From: Halomonas sp. 328
Lineage (GTDB): Bacteria; Pseudomonadota; Gammaproteobacteria; Pseudomonadales; Halomonadaceae
Direction of reading: 5' to 3'
Assembly (NCBI RefSeq): GCF_015645095.1
Contig: NZ_JADOTW010000019.1
Location: forward strand, 1-64,000
Length of the DNA: 64,000 nucleotides
The number at the start of each line of letters is the position of its first letter. The first letter of the stretch is position 1. The notes below the pieces were generated by a model that worked only from the letters and a program-made list of their open reading frames with translations, had not been told where the DNA came from and did no database searches. The position numbers were made by a program, and so were the translations under genes. Below, in pieces: positions 42,210 to 50,816 of this stretch.

Positions 42210-43385
42210 TCAGGCCGCCATGTCCAGCGGCCGGGCCGGCCCGAAGTGCTCGAAGTGACGCCGCTCGACGGGCACCCCGAGGGCCTCCAGATGGGCGTTC
42301 ACCGCGCTCATGAAGCCCTGGGGACCGACGAAGTAGCAGTGCGCCTCCCCCTCGGGCAGTAGCGACGCCAGCAGGTCACGATCGATACGCCCCCGGTAGT
42401 CGCCCCCCTCGCCCTCTTCATAGAGCAGGGTGGTATCTAGCAGTTGGGGGAAGGCGCCATCTAGATCCGCCAGCTCCCCGGCGAAGGCGTGATGGGCGGC
42501 GTCGCGGGCGGCATGCACATAGATCACCCGACGCCCCTGCTCCAGGGCCTGGCGGGCCAGGGGCAGCATCGGGGTCTGGCCCACGCCACCGCTGAGCAGC
42601 AGCACCGGGGCGGCGCCGGGCGCCAGGGTCAGGTCACCGGCCGGGGGCAGCAGCTCCAGGGTATCGCCCACCGCCATCCGTGCATGGAAGTGCTCGCTGA
42701 CCCGACCGCCGGGCTCGCGCTTGATGGAGAGGCGATAGCTCCGGCCGTTGGGGTAGGCGGAGAGGCTGTAGTGGCGATAGTGGGTCTCGCCGTCCAGGCT
42801 CAGCTTGACGCCGATATACTGCCCCGGCTGGAAGTCCGCCACCGGGCCGCCGTCCACCGGCTCCAGCAGGAAGGAGGTGATCACCGCGCTCTCCTCGCGG
42901 CGTTCGGCGAGGCGGAAGGTGCGGGTGCCCTGCCAGCCGCCGGGGAGACTGGCGAAGGCGTGGTAGTGGTGGGATTCCAGCTCGATCAGCAGCCCCGCCA
43001 GCTCCTCGTAGAGGGCCCCCCAGGCACCAGCGATCTCCGGGGTCACGGCCTCGCCCAGCACCTCGCCGATGGCCGCCATCAGACACTCGCCGACGATGGG
43101 GTACTGCTCCGGGGCGATGCCCAGGGAGACATGCTTGCTGATCGCCGTGGCCAGCGCCGCCCGGGCCCGGGCCGGCTCATGGCGCAACTGCACATAGGCC
43201 AGTACCGCCCCGGCCAGGGCGCGGGGCTGGGCGCCGCTGGCCTGGTGAGCCGGGTTGAAGAGGGCCTGGACCTCCGGGTAACGGTCGAACATCAACGGAT
43301 AGAAGCGCTGGGTAATGGCGTCGAGGTGTTCGGCGACCACCGGGGCGGTGGCGGCGATCAGCTGTTCTTGGTCGTGAGTCAGCAT
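42210..43385 (-). CDS. hmp: Flavohemoprotein, nitric oxide dioxygenase
   Basis: A 391-residue protein: globin domain (1-140) with proximal heme H85 and distal Y29 at canonical positions, then an FAD-binding domain (HYRHYSLS) and NAD-binding domain (LLLSGGVGQTPML). It converts nitric oxide to nitrate with oxygen and NAD(P)H, in the cytoplasm. A sigma-54 promoter lies about 50 bases upstream and three NorR-type sites farther up, next to the divergent norR gene, so it is probably induced by nitric oxide through NorR. Confidence 0.96.
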   Translation of the reverse strand: MLTHDQEQLIAATAPVVAEHLDAITQRFYPLMFDRYPEVQALFNPAHQASGAQPRALAGAVLAYVQLRHEPARARAALATAISKHVSLGIAPEQYPIVGECLMAAIGEVLGEAVTPEIAGAWGALYEELAGLLIELESHHYHAFASLPGGWQGTRTFRLAERREESAVITSFLLEPVDGGPVADFQPGQYIGVKLSLDGETHYRHYSLSAYPNGRSYRLSIKREPGGRVSEHFHARMAVGDTLELLPPAGDLTLAPGAAPVLLLSGGVGQTPMLPLARQALEQGRRVIYVHAARDAAHHAFAGELADLDGAFPQLLDTTLLYEEGEGGDYRGRIDRDLLASLLPEGEAHCYFVGPQGFMSAVNAHLEALGVPVERRHFEHFGPARPLDMAA

Positions 43386-43433
43386 GGCGTTCCTTGATCA
43401 TCGAGTGGGTTTGGCTCTCTGCCTCTTCCCTAG

Positions 43434-43450
43434 AGCAAGAGACATGCCAA
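43434..43450 (-). promoter_or_regulatory. Sigma-54 promoter of hmp
   Basis: On the minus strand the sequence is TTGGCAT-GTCTC-TTGCT. It matches the -24/-12 consensus TGGCAC-N5-TTGCW, with invariant GG and GC at the correct spacing, and the hmp start lies about 50 bases downstream. Confidence 0.8.
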
Positions 43451-43699
43451 CCACCCGGGATCACACGCGTAGCAGGGCAGACGAGCCGGAATTGCCAAGG
43501 GGCGCTGGAGGCAGAGCTGAGCGGGGGTCCTATGCCAGGGATGGCATCGGTAGCGCCCAGGGAAGGGTTTACAGCGCCCCGCGAGGACCTGCCTCCAGGG
43601 TAGCCCCGGGCCGCAACAGCGGGAGCCCACTAACGGCGATAACCCTGGGCCTGGCGTCTTGGCATCCCCCCCTAGTCCCCAGAGCGATGCCCCAAGAGT

Positions 43700-43753
43700 G
43701 TTATTTTGACTCGACTGATGCTGTTATAGTGACAACGATATTGTTTAAGTGAC
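43700..43753 (+). promoter_or_regulatory. Three NorR-type enhancer sites (GT-N7-AC)
   Basis: GTTATTTTGAC (43700-43710), GTTATAGTGAC (43723-43733) and GTTTAAGTGAC (43743-43753) each fit the GT-N7-AC core of NorR sites. They are spaced 23 and 20 bases apart. Three such sites are the arrangement known upstream of E. coli norVW. The last overlaps the norR start region, suggesting autoregulation. Confidence 0.75.
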
Positions 43754-43757
43754 ACCG

Positions 43758-45284
43758 ATGACCGACTTCCTCGAGGCCCTGCGCCACCTGCTTACCCAGC
43801 TGACCCATGAGGCCCCCGCCCAGGCCGCCTGGGCCCGGCTGCTGGAGACCCTGGTGGGGGACTACCCCGCCGACGCCAGTACCCTGATGGTGCTGGAGGA
43901 GGAGAGCCTGCGCCCGGTGGCGGTGCTCGGGCTGCATGACGAGGTACGCGGCCGGCGCTTTCGCCTCGCCGAACACCCCCGCCTGGCAGCCATCGCCGCC
44001 CATCCCGGCGTCTGTCGCTTCCCGCCGGACAGCGAGCTCCCCGACCCTTTCGACGGCCTGCTCGACGAAGGCCTCAACCCGGTCCACGACTGCCTGGGAG
44101 TGGCCCTGCGCGACGACGACGAGCGCCTTACCGGCCTGCTGACCCTGGACGCCCTGGCCCCCGGCGCCCTGGCCGAGCTGGACGAGGCGGAGCTGGCCGC
44201 CGCCGCCCACCTGCTGGGCACCTGTTTGCGCCTGGCCGACCGGCTCAGCGCCACCCGCTCACGGCTCAACGAGGCCCTCGAGCAGGAGGCCCCTCCGGCG
44301 GGCATCCAGCACTGGAACAGCCCCGTCATGCGCCAGCTGATGGCCAATGTGGCCCTGGTGGCCCCCACCGCCATGAGCGTGCTGCTGCATGGCGAGACCG
44401 GGGTCGGCAAGGAGCTGATCGCGCGGAGCCTGCACGCCCGCTCCGAGCGCCACCAGGGCCCCCTGGTGCAGGTCAACTGCGCCGCCCTGCCGGAGAGCCT
44501 GGCGGAGAGCGCCCTCTTCGGGCACCGCCGTGGCTCCTTCTCCGGGGCGGTGAAGGACCATCGCGGCCACTTCCGCATGGCCGATGGCGGTACCCTGATG
44601 CTGGACGAGATCGGCGAGCTGCCCCTGGCGCTGCAGGCCAAGTTGCTGCGGGTACTGCAGGAAGGAGAGATCCAGCCCCTGGGCCAGGAGCGCCCGGAGC
44701 CGGTGGACGTGCGTATCGTGGCGGTGACCAATCGCGACCTGGCCGCAGAAGTGGCTGCCGGTCGCTTCCGCGAGGACCTCTACCACCGCCTCGGCGCCTT
44801 TCCCCTGGAAGTGCCGCCGCTGCGCCAGCGTCGCGAGGATATCCCGCTGCTCGCGGGCCATTTCCTGGAGGTCAACCGCATCCGCCTGGGGCTCGCCAAC
44901 CTGCGCCTGAGTCCGGCGGCGGGGACGGCCCTGCTCGACTGGCAGTGGCCGGGCAATATTCGCGAGCTGGAGCATACCCTGGCCCGGGCGGCGCTGCGCG
45001 CCCTGGCCGACGCCCCGGAGGCGACCCGCCGCCACCCGCTGGCCATCCAGCGACATCATCTGGCCCTGCCCGGAGACGGCGCCGCGCCCCCGCCGGAGAC
45101 GTCATCGGCCACCACCGAGCCGCCGCGGCGACCGCTGCGCGAGGCCACCGAGGCCTTCCAGCGCGACACTATCGCCCGGGCCCTGGCAGCGGAGGGCAAC
45201 AACTGGGCCGGCGCCGCCCGACGCCTGGGCATGGACCCGGGTAACCTGCACCGCCTGGCCCGGCGCCTCGGCCTTAAGGGTTGA
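43758..45284 (+). CDS. norR: NorR, sigma-54-dependent nitric oxide-responsive activator
   Basis: A 508-residue protein: N-terminal GAF domain (about 1-165, nitric oxide-sensing non-heme iron in family members), central AAA+ domain with GETGVGKE, and C-terminal Fis-type helix-turn-helix (NWAGAARRLGMDPGNLHRL). The sigma-54 contact loop reads GSFSGA instead of GAFTGA. The ATG at 43758 is preferred; an in-frame GTG at 43749 overlaps an enhancer site. It is divergent from hmp, its likely target. Its last codons lie in a 37-base tandem duplication. Confidence 0.92.
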   Translation: MTDFLEALRHLLTQLTHEAPAQAAWARLLETLVGDYPADASTLMVLEEESLRPVAVLGLHDEVRGRRFRLAEHPRLAAIAAHPGVCRFPPDSELPDPFDGLLDEGLNPVHDCLGVALRDDDERLTGLLTLDALAPGALAELDEAELAAAAHLLGTCLRLADRLSATRSRLNEALEQEAPPAGIQHWNSPVMRQLMANVALVAPTAMSVLLHGETGVGKELIARSLHARSERHQGPLVQVNCAALPESLAESALFGHRRGSFSGAVKDHRGHFRMADGGTLMLDEIGELPLALQAKLLRVLQEGEIQPLGQERPEPVDVRIVAVTNRDLAAEVAAGRFREDLYHRLGAFPLEVPPLRQRREDIPLLAGHFLEVNRIRLGLANLRLSPAAGTALLDWQWPGNIRELEHTLARAALRALADAPEATRRHPLAIQRHHLALPGDGAAPPPETSSATTEPPRRPLREATEAFQRDTIARALAAEGNNWAGAARRLGMDPGNLHRLARRLGLKG

Positions 45285-45347
45285 CCAGGGAGTCATCGAG
45301 CGCCTCGCCCTTAAGGATTGACCAGGGAGTCGTCGAGCGCCTCGCCC
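45274..45347. repeat. 37-base tandem duplication at the norR/diguanylate-cyclase junction
   Basis: Two adjacent 37-base units (45274-45310 and 45311-45347) differ at only two positions. Read on the minus strand each encodes the C terminus GEALDDSLVNP plus a stop. The second unit is the real end of the diguanylate cyclase gene; the first is a copy lying beyond its stop and also supplies the end of norR. Confidence 0.9.
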
Positions 45348-46465
45348 GTCACGCCGCCGATGACCCGATCGCGTCCCTCGGCCTTGGCCCGATAAAGGCG
45401 CCGGTCGGCCAGGGCATAGAGAGCCTCGAAACCGGCCATGTGGGGGGTGGCGGTGGCCACCCCGAGGCTCGCGGTCAACCGCTCCTCCGCGGCGCGGCCC
45501 GGCAGCCCCAGGCCGGCGATACGGCCGCGCACCCGCTCGGCGAGGCGGCAGGCGCCGGCCTCGTCACAGGCAGGCAGGAAAATGGCGAACTCCTCGCCGC
45601 CCAGGCGCGCCACCCGGTCCATGGCCCGCACCTCGCCGCTCAGGGCCGCCGCCAGGGCCACCAGGACGGCATCCCCGGTGGGGTGGCCATAGGCATCATT
45701 GATGTGCTTGAAGTGGTCCAGGTCGATCAGCACCAGGCTGGGGGCCTCGCCGCTGCGCCGATAGCGCTCGAACTCCTCGGCGGCCACGTCATAGAGGTGG
45801 CGACGGTTATCCAGGCCGGTCAGGGGATCGGTGCGGCTCTGCTGAGCCAGGATCTCGCGCTGCTGATAGAGGCGCAGCAGGGTCAGCATCAGCCCGCCCA
45901 CCATCAGCACCGCCACCAGCCCCAGGGCGATCACCGCCAGGGTCAGGCGCTCCATCATGCGCCGCTGGGTCGCCGAGGCCTGGTGCAGGAGTTCGTTGAG
46001 TTCGCTATAGGCCCAGGCCAGCCCCTCCTCCAGCTCGCCCCCCACCTCTTCCAGGCGCCGCGGGTCGCGCCCCGTCTGGAAGGCCACCAGGGCACGCTCC
46101 AGCGCCGGCAGGCGCGACTCCAGATAGGCCAGCTCCTCGACCAGGGGGCGATAGGCCGCGCGGGGAATCTCGCTGCGCTGCAGCAGTCCGGCGATGCCCT
46201 GGATACGCAACCCGATGATCCAGATCAGTCGCTCCAGCTGCTCCACATGCAGGGTATCGGCGCTGTCCTTGAGGTTGTCCAGGGTCAGCCGCAGACGCAC
46301 CGCATCCTCCTGGGCCCGCACCACGTCGGTGACCATGGCGATATAGTCGGCCCCCACATGGCGGCGCGCCTCGGTGATATAGGTGCTCACCGCCAGCAGG
46401 CTCAGCGTCACCAGCAGGATAAAAGCCCCCGCCATGCCCAGTGCCAGGCGGCGCCCCGCCCTCAC
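45311..46465 (-). CDS. Membrane diguanylate cyclase (GGDEF)
   Basis: A 384-residue protein with an N-terminal helix, a periplasmic region of about 140 residues rich in coiled-coil-like helices, a second membrane helix (near 178-200) and a GGDEF domain. The active motif is R-L-G-G-E-E-F and an inhibitory I-site RAMD lies five residues before it, so it should be active and product-inhibited. It makes cyclic di-GMP. It overlaps by 4 bases the small periplasmic gene upstream, whose product may be its sensor partner. Confidence 0.9.
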   Translation of the reverse strand: MRAGRRLALGMAGAFILLVTLSLLAVSTYITEARRHVGADYIAMVTDVVRAQEDAVRLRLTLDNLKDSADTLHVEQLERLIWIIGLRIQGIAGLLQRSEIPRAAYRPLVEELAYLESRLPALERALVAFQTGRDPRRLEEVGGELEEGLAWAYSELNELLHQASATQRRMMERLTLAVIALGLVAVLMVGGLMLTLLRLYQQREILAQQSRTDPLTGLDNRRHLYDVAAEEFERYRRSGEAPSLVLIDLDHFKHINDAYGHPTGDAVLVALAAALSGEVRAMDRVARLGGEEFAIFLPACDEAGACRLAERVRGRIAGLGLPGRAAEERLTASLGVATATPHMAGFEALYALADRRLYRAKAEGRDRVIGGVTGEALDDSLVNP

Positions 46466-46935
46466 CGGGCGCTCACCTCACGGATCGACCAGATCCAGCG
46501 GGACGAGGGTTCGCTGCCCTCGAGCACCCCCACCGCATCCGCCGGCACCACCAGCATCAGGGGCCCGAACTGGTCTCGTCCGAGGGGCTCGCCGTCCAGG
46601 CGGGTCACCAGCAGGTAGGCCTTCTCCGCCCGCTGGGACGGGGTCAGGAAGGTGGTGTAGTCGTCATGGGCGATAAAGCGCACCCGGGCGGCGTGATCCA
46701 GCCCTTCGGCGGCCAGGAAGTCGTCGAGCCAGACACCGGCGAAGCGCCCCTCCGGCCCCTCGAAATGGCGCATCTCCACCTCATGGAGGCCGTGACGCTC
46801 GATCTCGGCGAGGCTCAGGGCGTCGCTCTCCCCGCCCCGGGTCACGGTGAGCACGGGGCTTTCCTGGGCCTGGACCAGGGAAGCGCCCAGCCACAGGATC
46901 AGCAGCAGGGGCGAAAACGGGACGGGAAAGCGCAT
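46462..46935 (-). CDS. Small periplasmic protein resembling a molybdopterin-binding (SUOX-like) domain
   Basis: A 157-residue exported protein with a signal peptide of about 23 residues. The mature part follows the pattern of sulfite-oxidase-like folds (VWLDDFLAAEG, RVRFIAHDDYTTFL, PLGRDQFGPLMLVVP) but lacks the conserved cofactor Cys, so it probably does not bind molybdopterin. It is translationally coupled to a membrane diguanylate cyclase, so a ligand-binding or sensory role is plausible. The family assignment is moderate. Confidence 0.65.
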   Translation of the reverse strand: MRFPVPFSPLLLILWLGASLVQAQESPVLTVTRGGESDALSLAEIERHGLHEVEMRHFEGPEGRFAGVWLDDFLAAEGLDHAARVRFIAHDDYTTFLTPSQRAEKAYLLVTRLDGEPLGRDQFGPLMLVVPADAVGVLEGSEPSSRWIWSIREVSAR

Positions 46936-47054
46936 GGCGGGACTCCTCGATGGACACGGCTCTAATGAGTCATCGGCCGCATTGAAGAAGACTGTACCCC
47001 ACCGAAAAACATTATAAATTTCTGATATTTAGGCCATATCCGGCCACAAACGAC

Positions 47055-47084
47055 GAAGGGCCCGCGATTTCTCGCGGGCCCTTC
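47055..47084 (-). terminator. Terminator downstream of tRNA-Arg
   Basis: A 13-base-pair stem (GAAGGGCCCGCGA / TCGCGGGCCCTTC) with a 4-base loop, just after the tRNA gene on the minus strand. Confidence 0.75.
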
Positions 47085-47094
47085 TCGGAAAGCG

Positions 47095-47171
47095 TGGCGC
47101 GCCCGACAGGATTCGAACCTGTGACCCCTGCCTTCGGAGGGCAGTACTCTATCCAGCTGAGCTACGGGCGC
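47095..47171 (-). tRNA. tRNA-Arg (anticodon CCG)
   Basis: A 77-base cloverleaf on the minus strand. The 7-base-pair acceptor stem is GCGCCCG/CGGGCGC, the discriminator is G and CCA is encoded. The anticodon stem CTGCC/GGCAG encloses the loop CTCCGAA, giving anticodon CCG, which reads CGG codons. The T-arm contains GGTTCGAATCC. Confidence 0.95.
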
Positions 47172-47368
47172 GCGATGCCTGACGCGGCGGCCAGGCGGTC
47201 GTCATCCTACCTTCCCCCCTGGCCGCTGTCCAGCCCAGCCGCCACCGAGGGCTGGCCATTCGGCGAAGGATGGCATTTTCCTGCCCAGAGGGATGCCGGT
47301 ATACTGTCGCCACTTGCGCAGCGCGCGACCCGATTTCGAATAACAGTACCGTCGACGAGGTGGTGAGA

Positions 47369-48109
47369 GTGAAATCCAGCAAGCTGATGATGGGGTGCCT
47401 GGCCACCCTGGGCCTCTCCGCAGGCCTGGCCATGGCCGCACAGGCCCAGACCGATAGCGAGCGCGAGGCGATCGCCGAGCGCCTCAAGCCGGTGGGCGAA
47501 CTCTGCCTGCAGGGCGAGGAGTGCGGCAGCGCCGTTGCCGCGGCAGCCCCCAGCGGTAACGGTGATGCCATCGATGGCAGCGCCATCTATGGCAATGTCT
47601 GCATGGCCTGCCACGAGACCGGTGCCGCCAATGCCCCGGTGCGGGGCAACGAGGAGGCCTGGGCCAGCCGCGTCGAGCAGGGCTTCGCCACCCTGCTGGA
47701 TCACTCCATCAATGGCTTCAATGCCATGCCGGCCCGGGGCGGTAACCCCAACCTGAGCGATGCAGAAGTGGAGGCGGCCACCGCCTATCTGCTGGAGCCG
47801 GTGATGGAGGTCCCCGCGCCGAGCAGCGATGATGTGGCCGCCGAGGAAGCCAGCGCCGATAGCGGTCTGGATGGCGAGACCCTCTACGGCAGCAGCGGCT
47901 GCGCCGCCTGTCACGCCAGTGGCGTGGCCGGTGCCCCGGTGCTGGGCGATGCCGATGCCTGGGTCGCGCGCCTGGAGCAGGGCACCGAGACCCTCTATGA
48001 CCACGCCATCAACGGCCTGGGCGCCATGCCACCCAAGGGCGGCAATGCCGGCCTGGGCGACGACGAGGTGAAGGCCATCGTCGACTATATGGTCGCCGAA
48101 GCGCAGTAA
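47369..48109 (+). CDS. Diheme cytochrome c5-type protein
   Basis: A 246-residue exported protein. The GTG start (47369; another GTG at 47363) precedes a signal peptide cut after AQA. Two tandem cytochrome c domains follow. Each has a CxxCH heme site, CMACH and CAACH, and each has a later N-A-M-P or G-A-M-P Met ligand. The domains align with one another (EAWASRVEQG versus DAWVARLEQG), so they arose by internal duplication. It is a periplasmic electron carrier, likely feeding respiratory oxidases. A strong terminator follows. Confidence 0.92.
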   Translation: MKSSKLMMGCLATLGLSAGLAMAAQAQTDSEREAIAERLKPVGELCLQGEECGSAVAAAAPSGNGDAIDGSAIYGNVCMACHETGAANAPVRGNEEAWASRVEQGFATLLDHSINGFNAMPARGGNPNLSDAEVEAATAYLLEPVMEVPAPSSDDVAAEEASADSGLDGETLYGSSGCAACHASGVAGAPVLGDADAWVARLEQGTETLYDHAINGLGAMPPKGGNAGLGDDEVKAIVDYMVAEAQ

Positions 48110-48132
48110 GCGGCGCCGATCGAGCCCCGCTC

Positions 48133-48170
48133 AACGACAACGGGCACCCTTCGGGGTGCCCGTTGTCGTT
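48133..48170. terminator. Bidirectional terminator between cytochrome c and rep
   Basis: A perfect 17-base-pair stem with a stable TTCG tetraloop (AACGACAACGGGCACCC / GGGTGCCCGTTGTCGTT), with A and T residues at the stem base. It lies between the convergent cytochrome and rep genes. Confidence 0.92.
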
Positions 48171-48192
48171 TCCGGCGTCGTCCGCGCTCGGC

Positions 48193-50241
48193 TCACCCCA
48201 GCAGCGAGCGCAGCCCGGCGATGGCGTCCTTGCCCCGGGCCTGCTTCTTGTCCGGGTCCTCCTTGTCGGCGCGGCCTTCCCACTCCAGGTCGTCGGCGGG
48301 CAGCTCGTCGAGGAAGCGGCTCGGGGTGCAGTCCATCAGCTCGCCATAGGCCTTGCGCTGGCGGGCCAGGGTCAGGGTCAGGGTCTGGCGGGCCCGGGTG
48401 ATGCCTACATAGGCCAGGCGCCGCTCCTCCTCCACGGTGCCCACCTCGATGGCGTTGCGGTGGGGCAGCAGCTCCTCCTCCCAGCCCATCAGGTAGACAT
48501 GCGGGAACTCCAGCCCCTTGGAGGCGTGCATGGTCAGCAGCTGGACCCGGTCGGAGTCGTCCTCCTCAGCCTGCTGCTCGAGGATATCCCGCAGCACCAG
48601 CCGCGAGATGGCCGCCTCCACGCCGTCGGTCTCGGTCTCCTCCGAGGCGCTGCTCTCCTCCTCGCGCTCCATCGACTTCTCGAGCTGGTCGATCAGGATC
48701 CAGACGTTGGCCATGCGCCGCTCGGCGATGGTCGGCGCGCTGGCGTTCTGGTAGAGCCAGGCCTCGTAGTCCATCTCGCGGATCATCTCGCGAATGGCGG
48801 CGATGGCATCGCCGCCGTCCATGCGTCGGCGCACCGCCTCGATAAAGTGGGTAAAGCGACCCAGGCGTTCCACGGCTCTGACCGGCAGCTGCTCGGCCAG
48901 ACCCATCTCGCCGCAGGCGGCGAACAGCGAGCCGCCGCGCTCGTTGGCGTAGTTGGCGAGCTTCTCCAGGGTGCCGGGGCCGATCTCCCGGCGCGGCACG
49001 TTGACGATGCGCAGGAAGGCATTGTCGTCCGCCGGGTTGATCAGCAGGCGCAGGTAGGCCATGGCGTCCTTGATCTCGTTGCGCGAGAAGAAGGAGGTGC
49101 CGCCGGAGAGCTTGTAGGGAATCTGGTAGTGCTGCAGCTTGAGCTCCAGCAGCCGAGCCTGGAAGTTGCCCCGGTAGAGCACCGCGAAGTCGCGCCACTC
49201 GGCGCGCTCCTTGATGCGCCGGGTGAGGATCTCGCTGGCCACCCGCTCCGCCTCGGCCTCCTCGTGGCGGTTGACCACCACGCGAATCGGCTCGCCGGGG
49301 CCCATCTCCGACCACAGGGTCTTGTCGTAGACGTGGGGGTTGTTGGCAATCAGGGTATTGGCGGCGCGCAAGATGGTGCCGGTGGAGCGGTAGTTCTGCT
49401 CCAGCTTGATTACCTGCAGGCGCGGGAAGTCCTCGCCCAGGGTCACCAGGTTCTCGGGCCGCGCCCCGCGCCAGGCGTAGATCGACTGGTCGTCGTCGCC
49501 CACCACGGTGAAGGTCTGGCGCTCGCCCATCAGCAGCTTGACCAGCAGGTACTGGCTGACGTTGGTGTCCTGGTACTCGTCCACCAGCATGTAGTGGATG
49601 CGCTTGCGCCAGCGCGCCAGGGCCTCCGGGTCGTCGCGCAGCAGCACCACCGGCAGCAGGATCAGGTCGTCGAAGTCCACCGCGTTGTAGGCCTTGAGGT
49701 GGCGGTTGTAGGCTTCAAAGACCCGGGCGGCGAACAGCTCGTCCTCGTCGGCGGCGTGGGACAGGGCCTGGCCCGGCAGGATCAGGTCGTTCTTCCAGTT
49801 GGAGATGGTGGCCTGGACCCGATTGATCTGGTCGGCATCCACCTGGGCGTCCTTGTTCATCAGGTCGCGCAGCAGCGCCTTGGCATCGTCCGGGTCGAAC
49901 AGCGAGAAGCCCGGCTTGTAGCCGAGGGTCTTGAGCTCGCTGCGGATGATGGTCAGGCCCAGGGTGTGGAAGGTGGAGACGGTGAGGCCGTGGCCCTCCT
50001 TGCCCTTGAGCATCTGGCCGACCCGCTCCTTCATCTCCCGGGCGGCCTTGTTGGTAAAGGTCACCGCGGCGATGCGCCGGGCGCTCATGCCGCACTCCTG
50101 CACCAGGTAGGCGATCTTGGTGGTGATCACGCTGGTCTTGCCGGAGCCGGCCCCGGCCAGCACCAGGCAGGGACCGTCGATATAGCGCACCGCTTCCCGC
50201 TGGCGGGGGTTGAGCTTGGCCAGCCGCTGTTGAATCGACAT
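48193..50241 (-). CDS. rep: ATP-dependent DNA helicase Rep (UvrD/Rep superfamily 1A)
   Basis: A 682-residue 3'-5' helicase. Motifs in order: Q motif LNPRQREAV, Walker A AGAGSGKT, Ia TFTNKAAREMKERV, II DEYQDTN, III VVGDDDQSIYAWRGA, IV LEQNYRST, V LLTMHASKGLEFPHVYL, VI EEERRLAYVGITRARQ. Length and the NYRST motif fit Rep, which removes proteins ahead of replication forks, better than UvrD. A second in-window gene (trmL) lies 3 bases upstream. Confidence 0.95.
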   Translation of the reverse strand: MSIQQRLAKLNPRQREAVRYIDGPCLVLAGAGSGKTSVITTKIAYLVQECGMSARRIAAVTFTNKAAREMKERVGQMLKGKEGHGLTVSTFHTLGLTIIRSELKTLGYKPGFSLFDPDDAKALLRDLMNKDAQVDADQINRVQATISNWKNDLILPGQALSHAADEDELFAARVFEAYNRHLKAYNAVDFDDLILLPVVLLRDDPEALARWRKRIHYMLVDEYQDTNVSQYLLVKLLMGERQTFTVVGDDDQSIYAWRGARPENLVTLGEDFPRLQVIKLEQNYRSTGTILRAANTLIANNPHVYDKTLWSEMGPGEPIRVVVNRHEEAEAERVASEILTRRIKERAEWRDFAVLYRGNFQARLLELKLQHYQIPYKLSGGTSFFSRNEIKDAMAYLRLLINPADDNAFLRIVNVPRREIGPGTLEKLANYANERGGSLFAACGEMGLAEQLPVRAVERLGRFTHFIEAVRRRMDGGDAIAAIREMIREMDYEAWLYQNASAPTIAERRMANVWILIDQLEKSMEREEESSASEETETDGVEAAISRLVLRDILEQQAEEDDSDRVQLLTMHASKGLEFPHVYLMGWEEELLPHRNAIEVGTVEEERRLAYVGITRARQTLTLTLARQRKAYGELMDCTPSRFLDELPADDLEWEGRADKEDPDKKQARGKDAIAGLRSLLG

Positions 50242-50244
50242 CGC

Positions 50245-50730
50245 TTACTCCTTGGGGGCATCGCAGGGTGCCGCCCCGGGGAAACCCAGCTGACGCCAGG
50301 CTTCGAACACCAGCACCGCGCAGGCGTTGGAGAGATTCAGGCTGCGGCTGTCCGCGCGCATGGGGATGCGCAGCCGCTGCGCTTCGGGCAGGGCATCGAG
50401 CAGCGCCTGGGGCAGGCCGCGGGTCTCGGGGCCGAACACCAGGGCGTCCCCCTCCCGATAGGCGGGCTCGTGATAACCGGTGCGACCGCGGGTAGAGACC
50501 GCGAAGAGGCGCTCGGGCGCCACCGACTCGAGGAAGGCCTCCCAGCCGGGATGCACATGCACCCGCGCCCACTCGTGGTAGTCGAGGCCGGCACGGCGCA
50601 ACCGCTTGTCGTCCAGCTCGAAGCCCAGCGGCTCGATCAGGTGCAGCCGGAAGCCGGTGTTGGCGCACAGGCGGATCAGGTTGCCGGTGTTGGGGGGGAT
50701 CTCGGGCTGGTAGAGCACCACATCAAGCAT
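50245..50730 (-). CDS. trmL: tRNA (cytidine/uridine-34 2'-O)-methyltransferase TrmL
   Basis: A 161-residue SPOUT methyltransferase with the trefoil-knot motifs: N-terminal [29 protein letters not shown] and the C-terminal [19 protein letters not shown]. It methylates the wobble ribose of leucine tRNAs using S-adenosylmethionine. Adjacent to rep, with 3 bases between. Confidence 0.95.
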   Translation of the reverse strand: MLDVVLYQPEIPPNTGNLIRLCANTGFRLHLIEPLGFELDDKRLRRAGLDYHEWARVHVHPGWEAFLESVAPERLFAVSTRGRTGYHEPAYREGDALVFGPETRGLPQALLDALPEAQRLRIPMRADSRSLNLSNACAVLVFEAWRQLGFPGAAPCDAPKE

Positions 50731-50764
50731 AAGCGCTTCCTGAAACGATCATCGGCCAAACGCG

Positions 50765-50789
50765 CTCGGGCCCCATGACGGGGCCCGAG
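50765..50789 (-). terminator. Terminator after the YfaZ-type gene
   Basis: A 10-base-pair stem CTCGGGCCCC / GGGGCCCGAG with a 5-base loop, between the YfaZ-type stop (50817) and the trmL start. Confidence 0.65.
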
Positions 50790-50816
50790 GCATCGACGGT
50801 GGCGTCCTGGACAGGA

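Larger units (their letters stand above)
43386..43757. other. hmp-norR regulatory intergenic region
   Basis: About 370 bases without a supported gene. It contains the hmp sigma-54 promoter near its left end and three NorR-type enhancer sites near its right end. The roughly 250 bases between them are GC-rich, consistent with a DNA loop between enhancer and promoter, as in other NorR systems. Confidence 0.75.

Noticed and set aside
46462-46935. Functional molybdopterin oxidoreductase
   Set aside because: The small protein lacks the conserved cofactor-binding Cys of sulfite oxidase-type enzymes and is far shorter.
48163-50778. An 871-codon open frame on the plus strand opposite rep and trmL
   Set aside because: It is antisense to genes with clear helicase and methyltransferase motifs. 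Its composition (Gln, Gly, His, Leu, Val rich) is typical of shadow frames in high-GC DNA.
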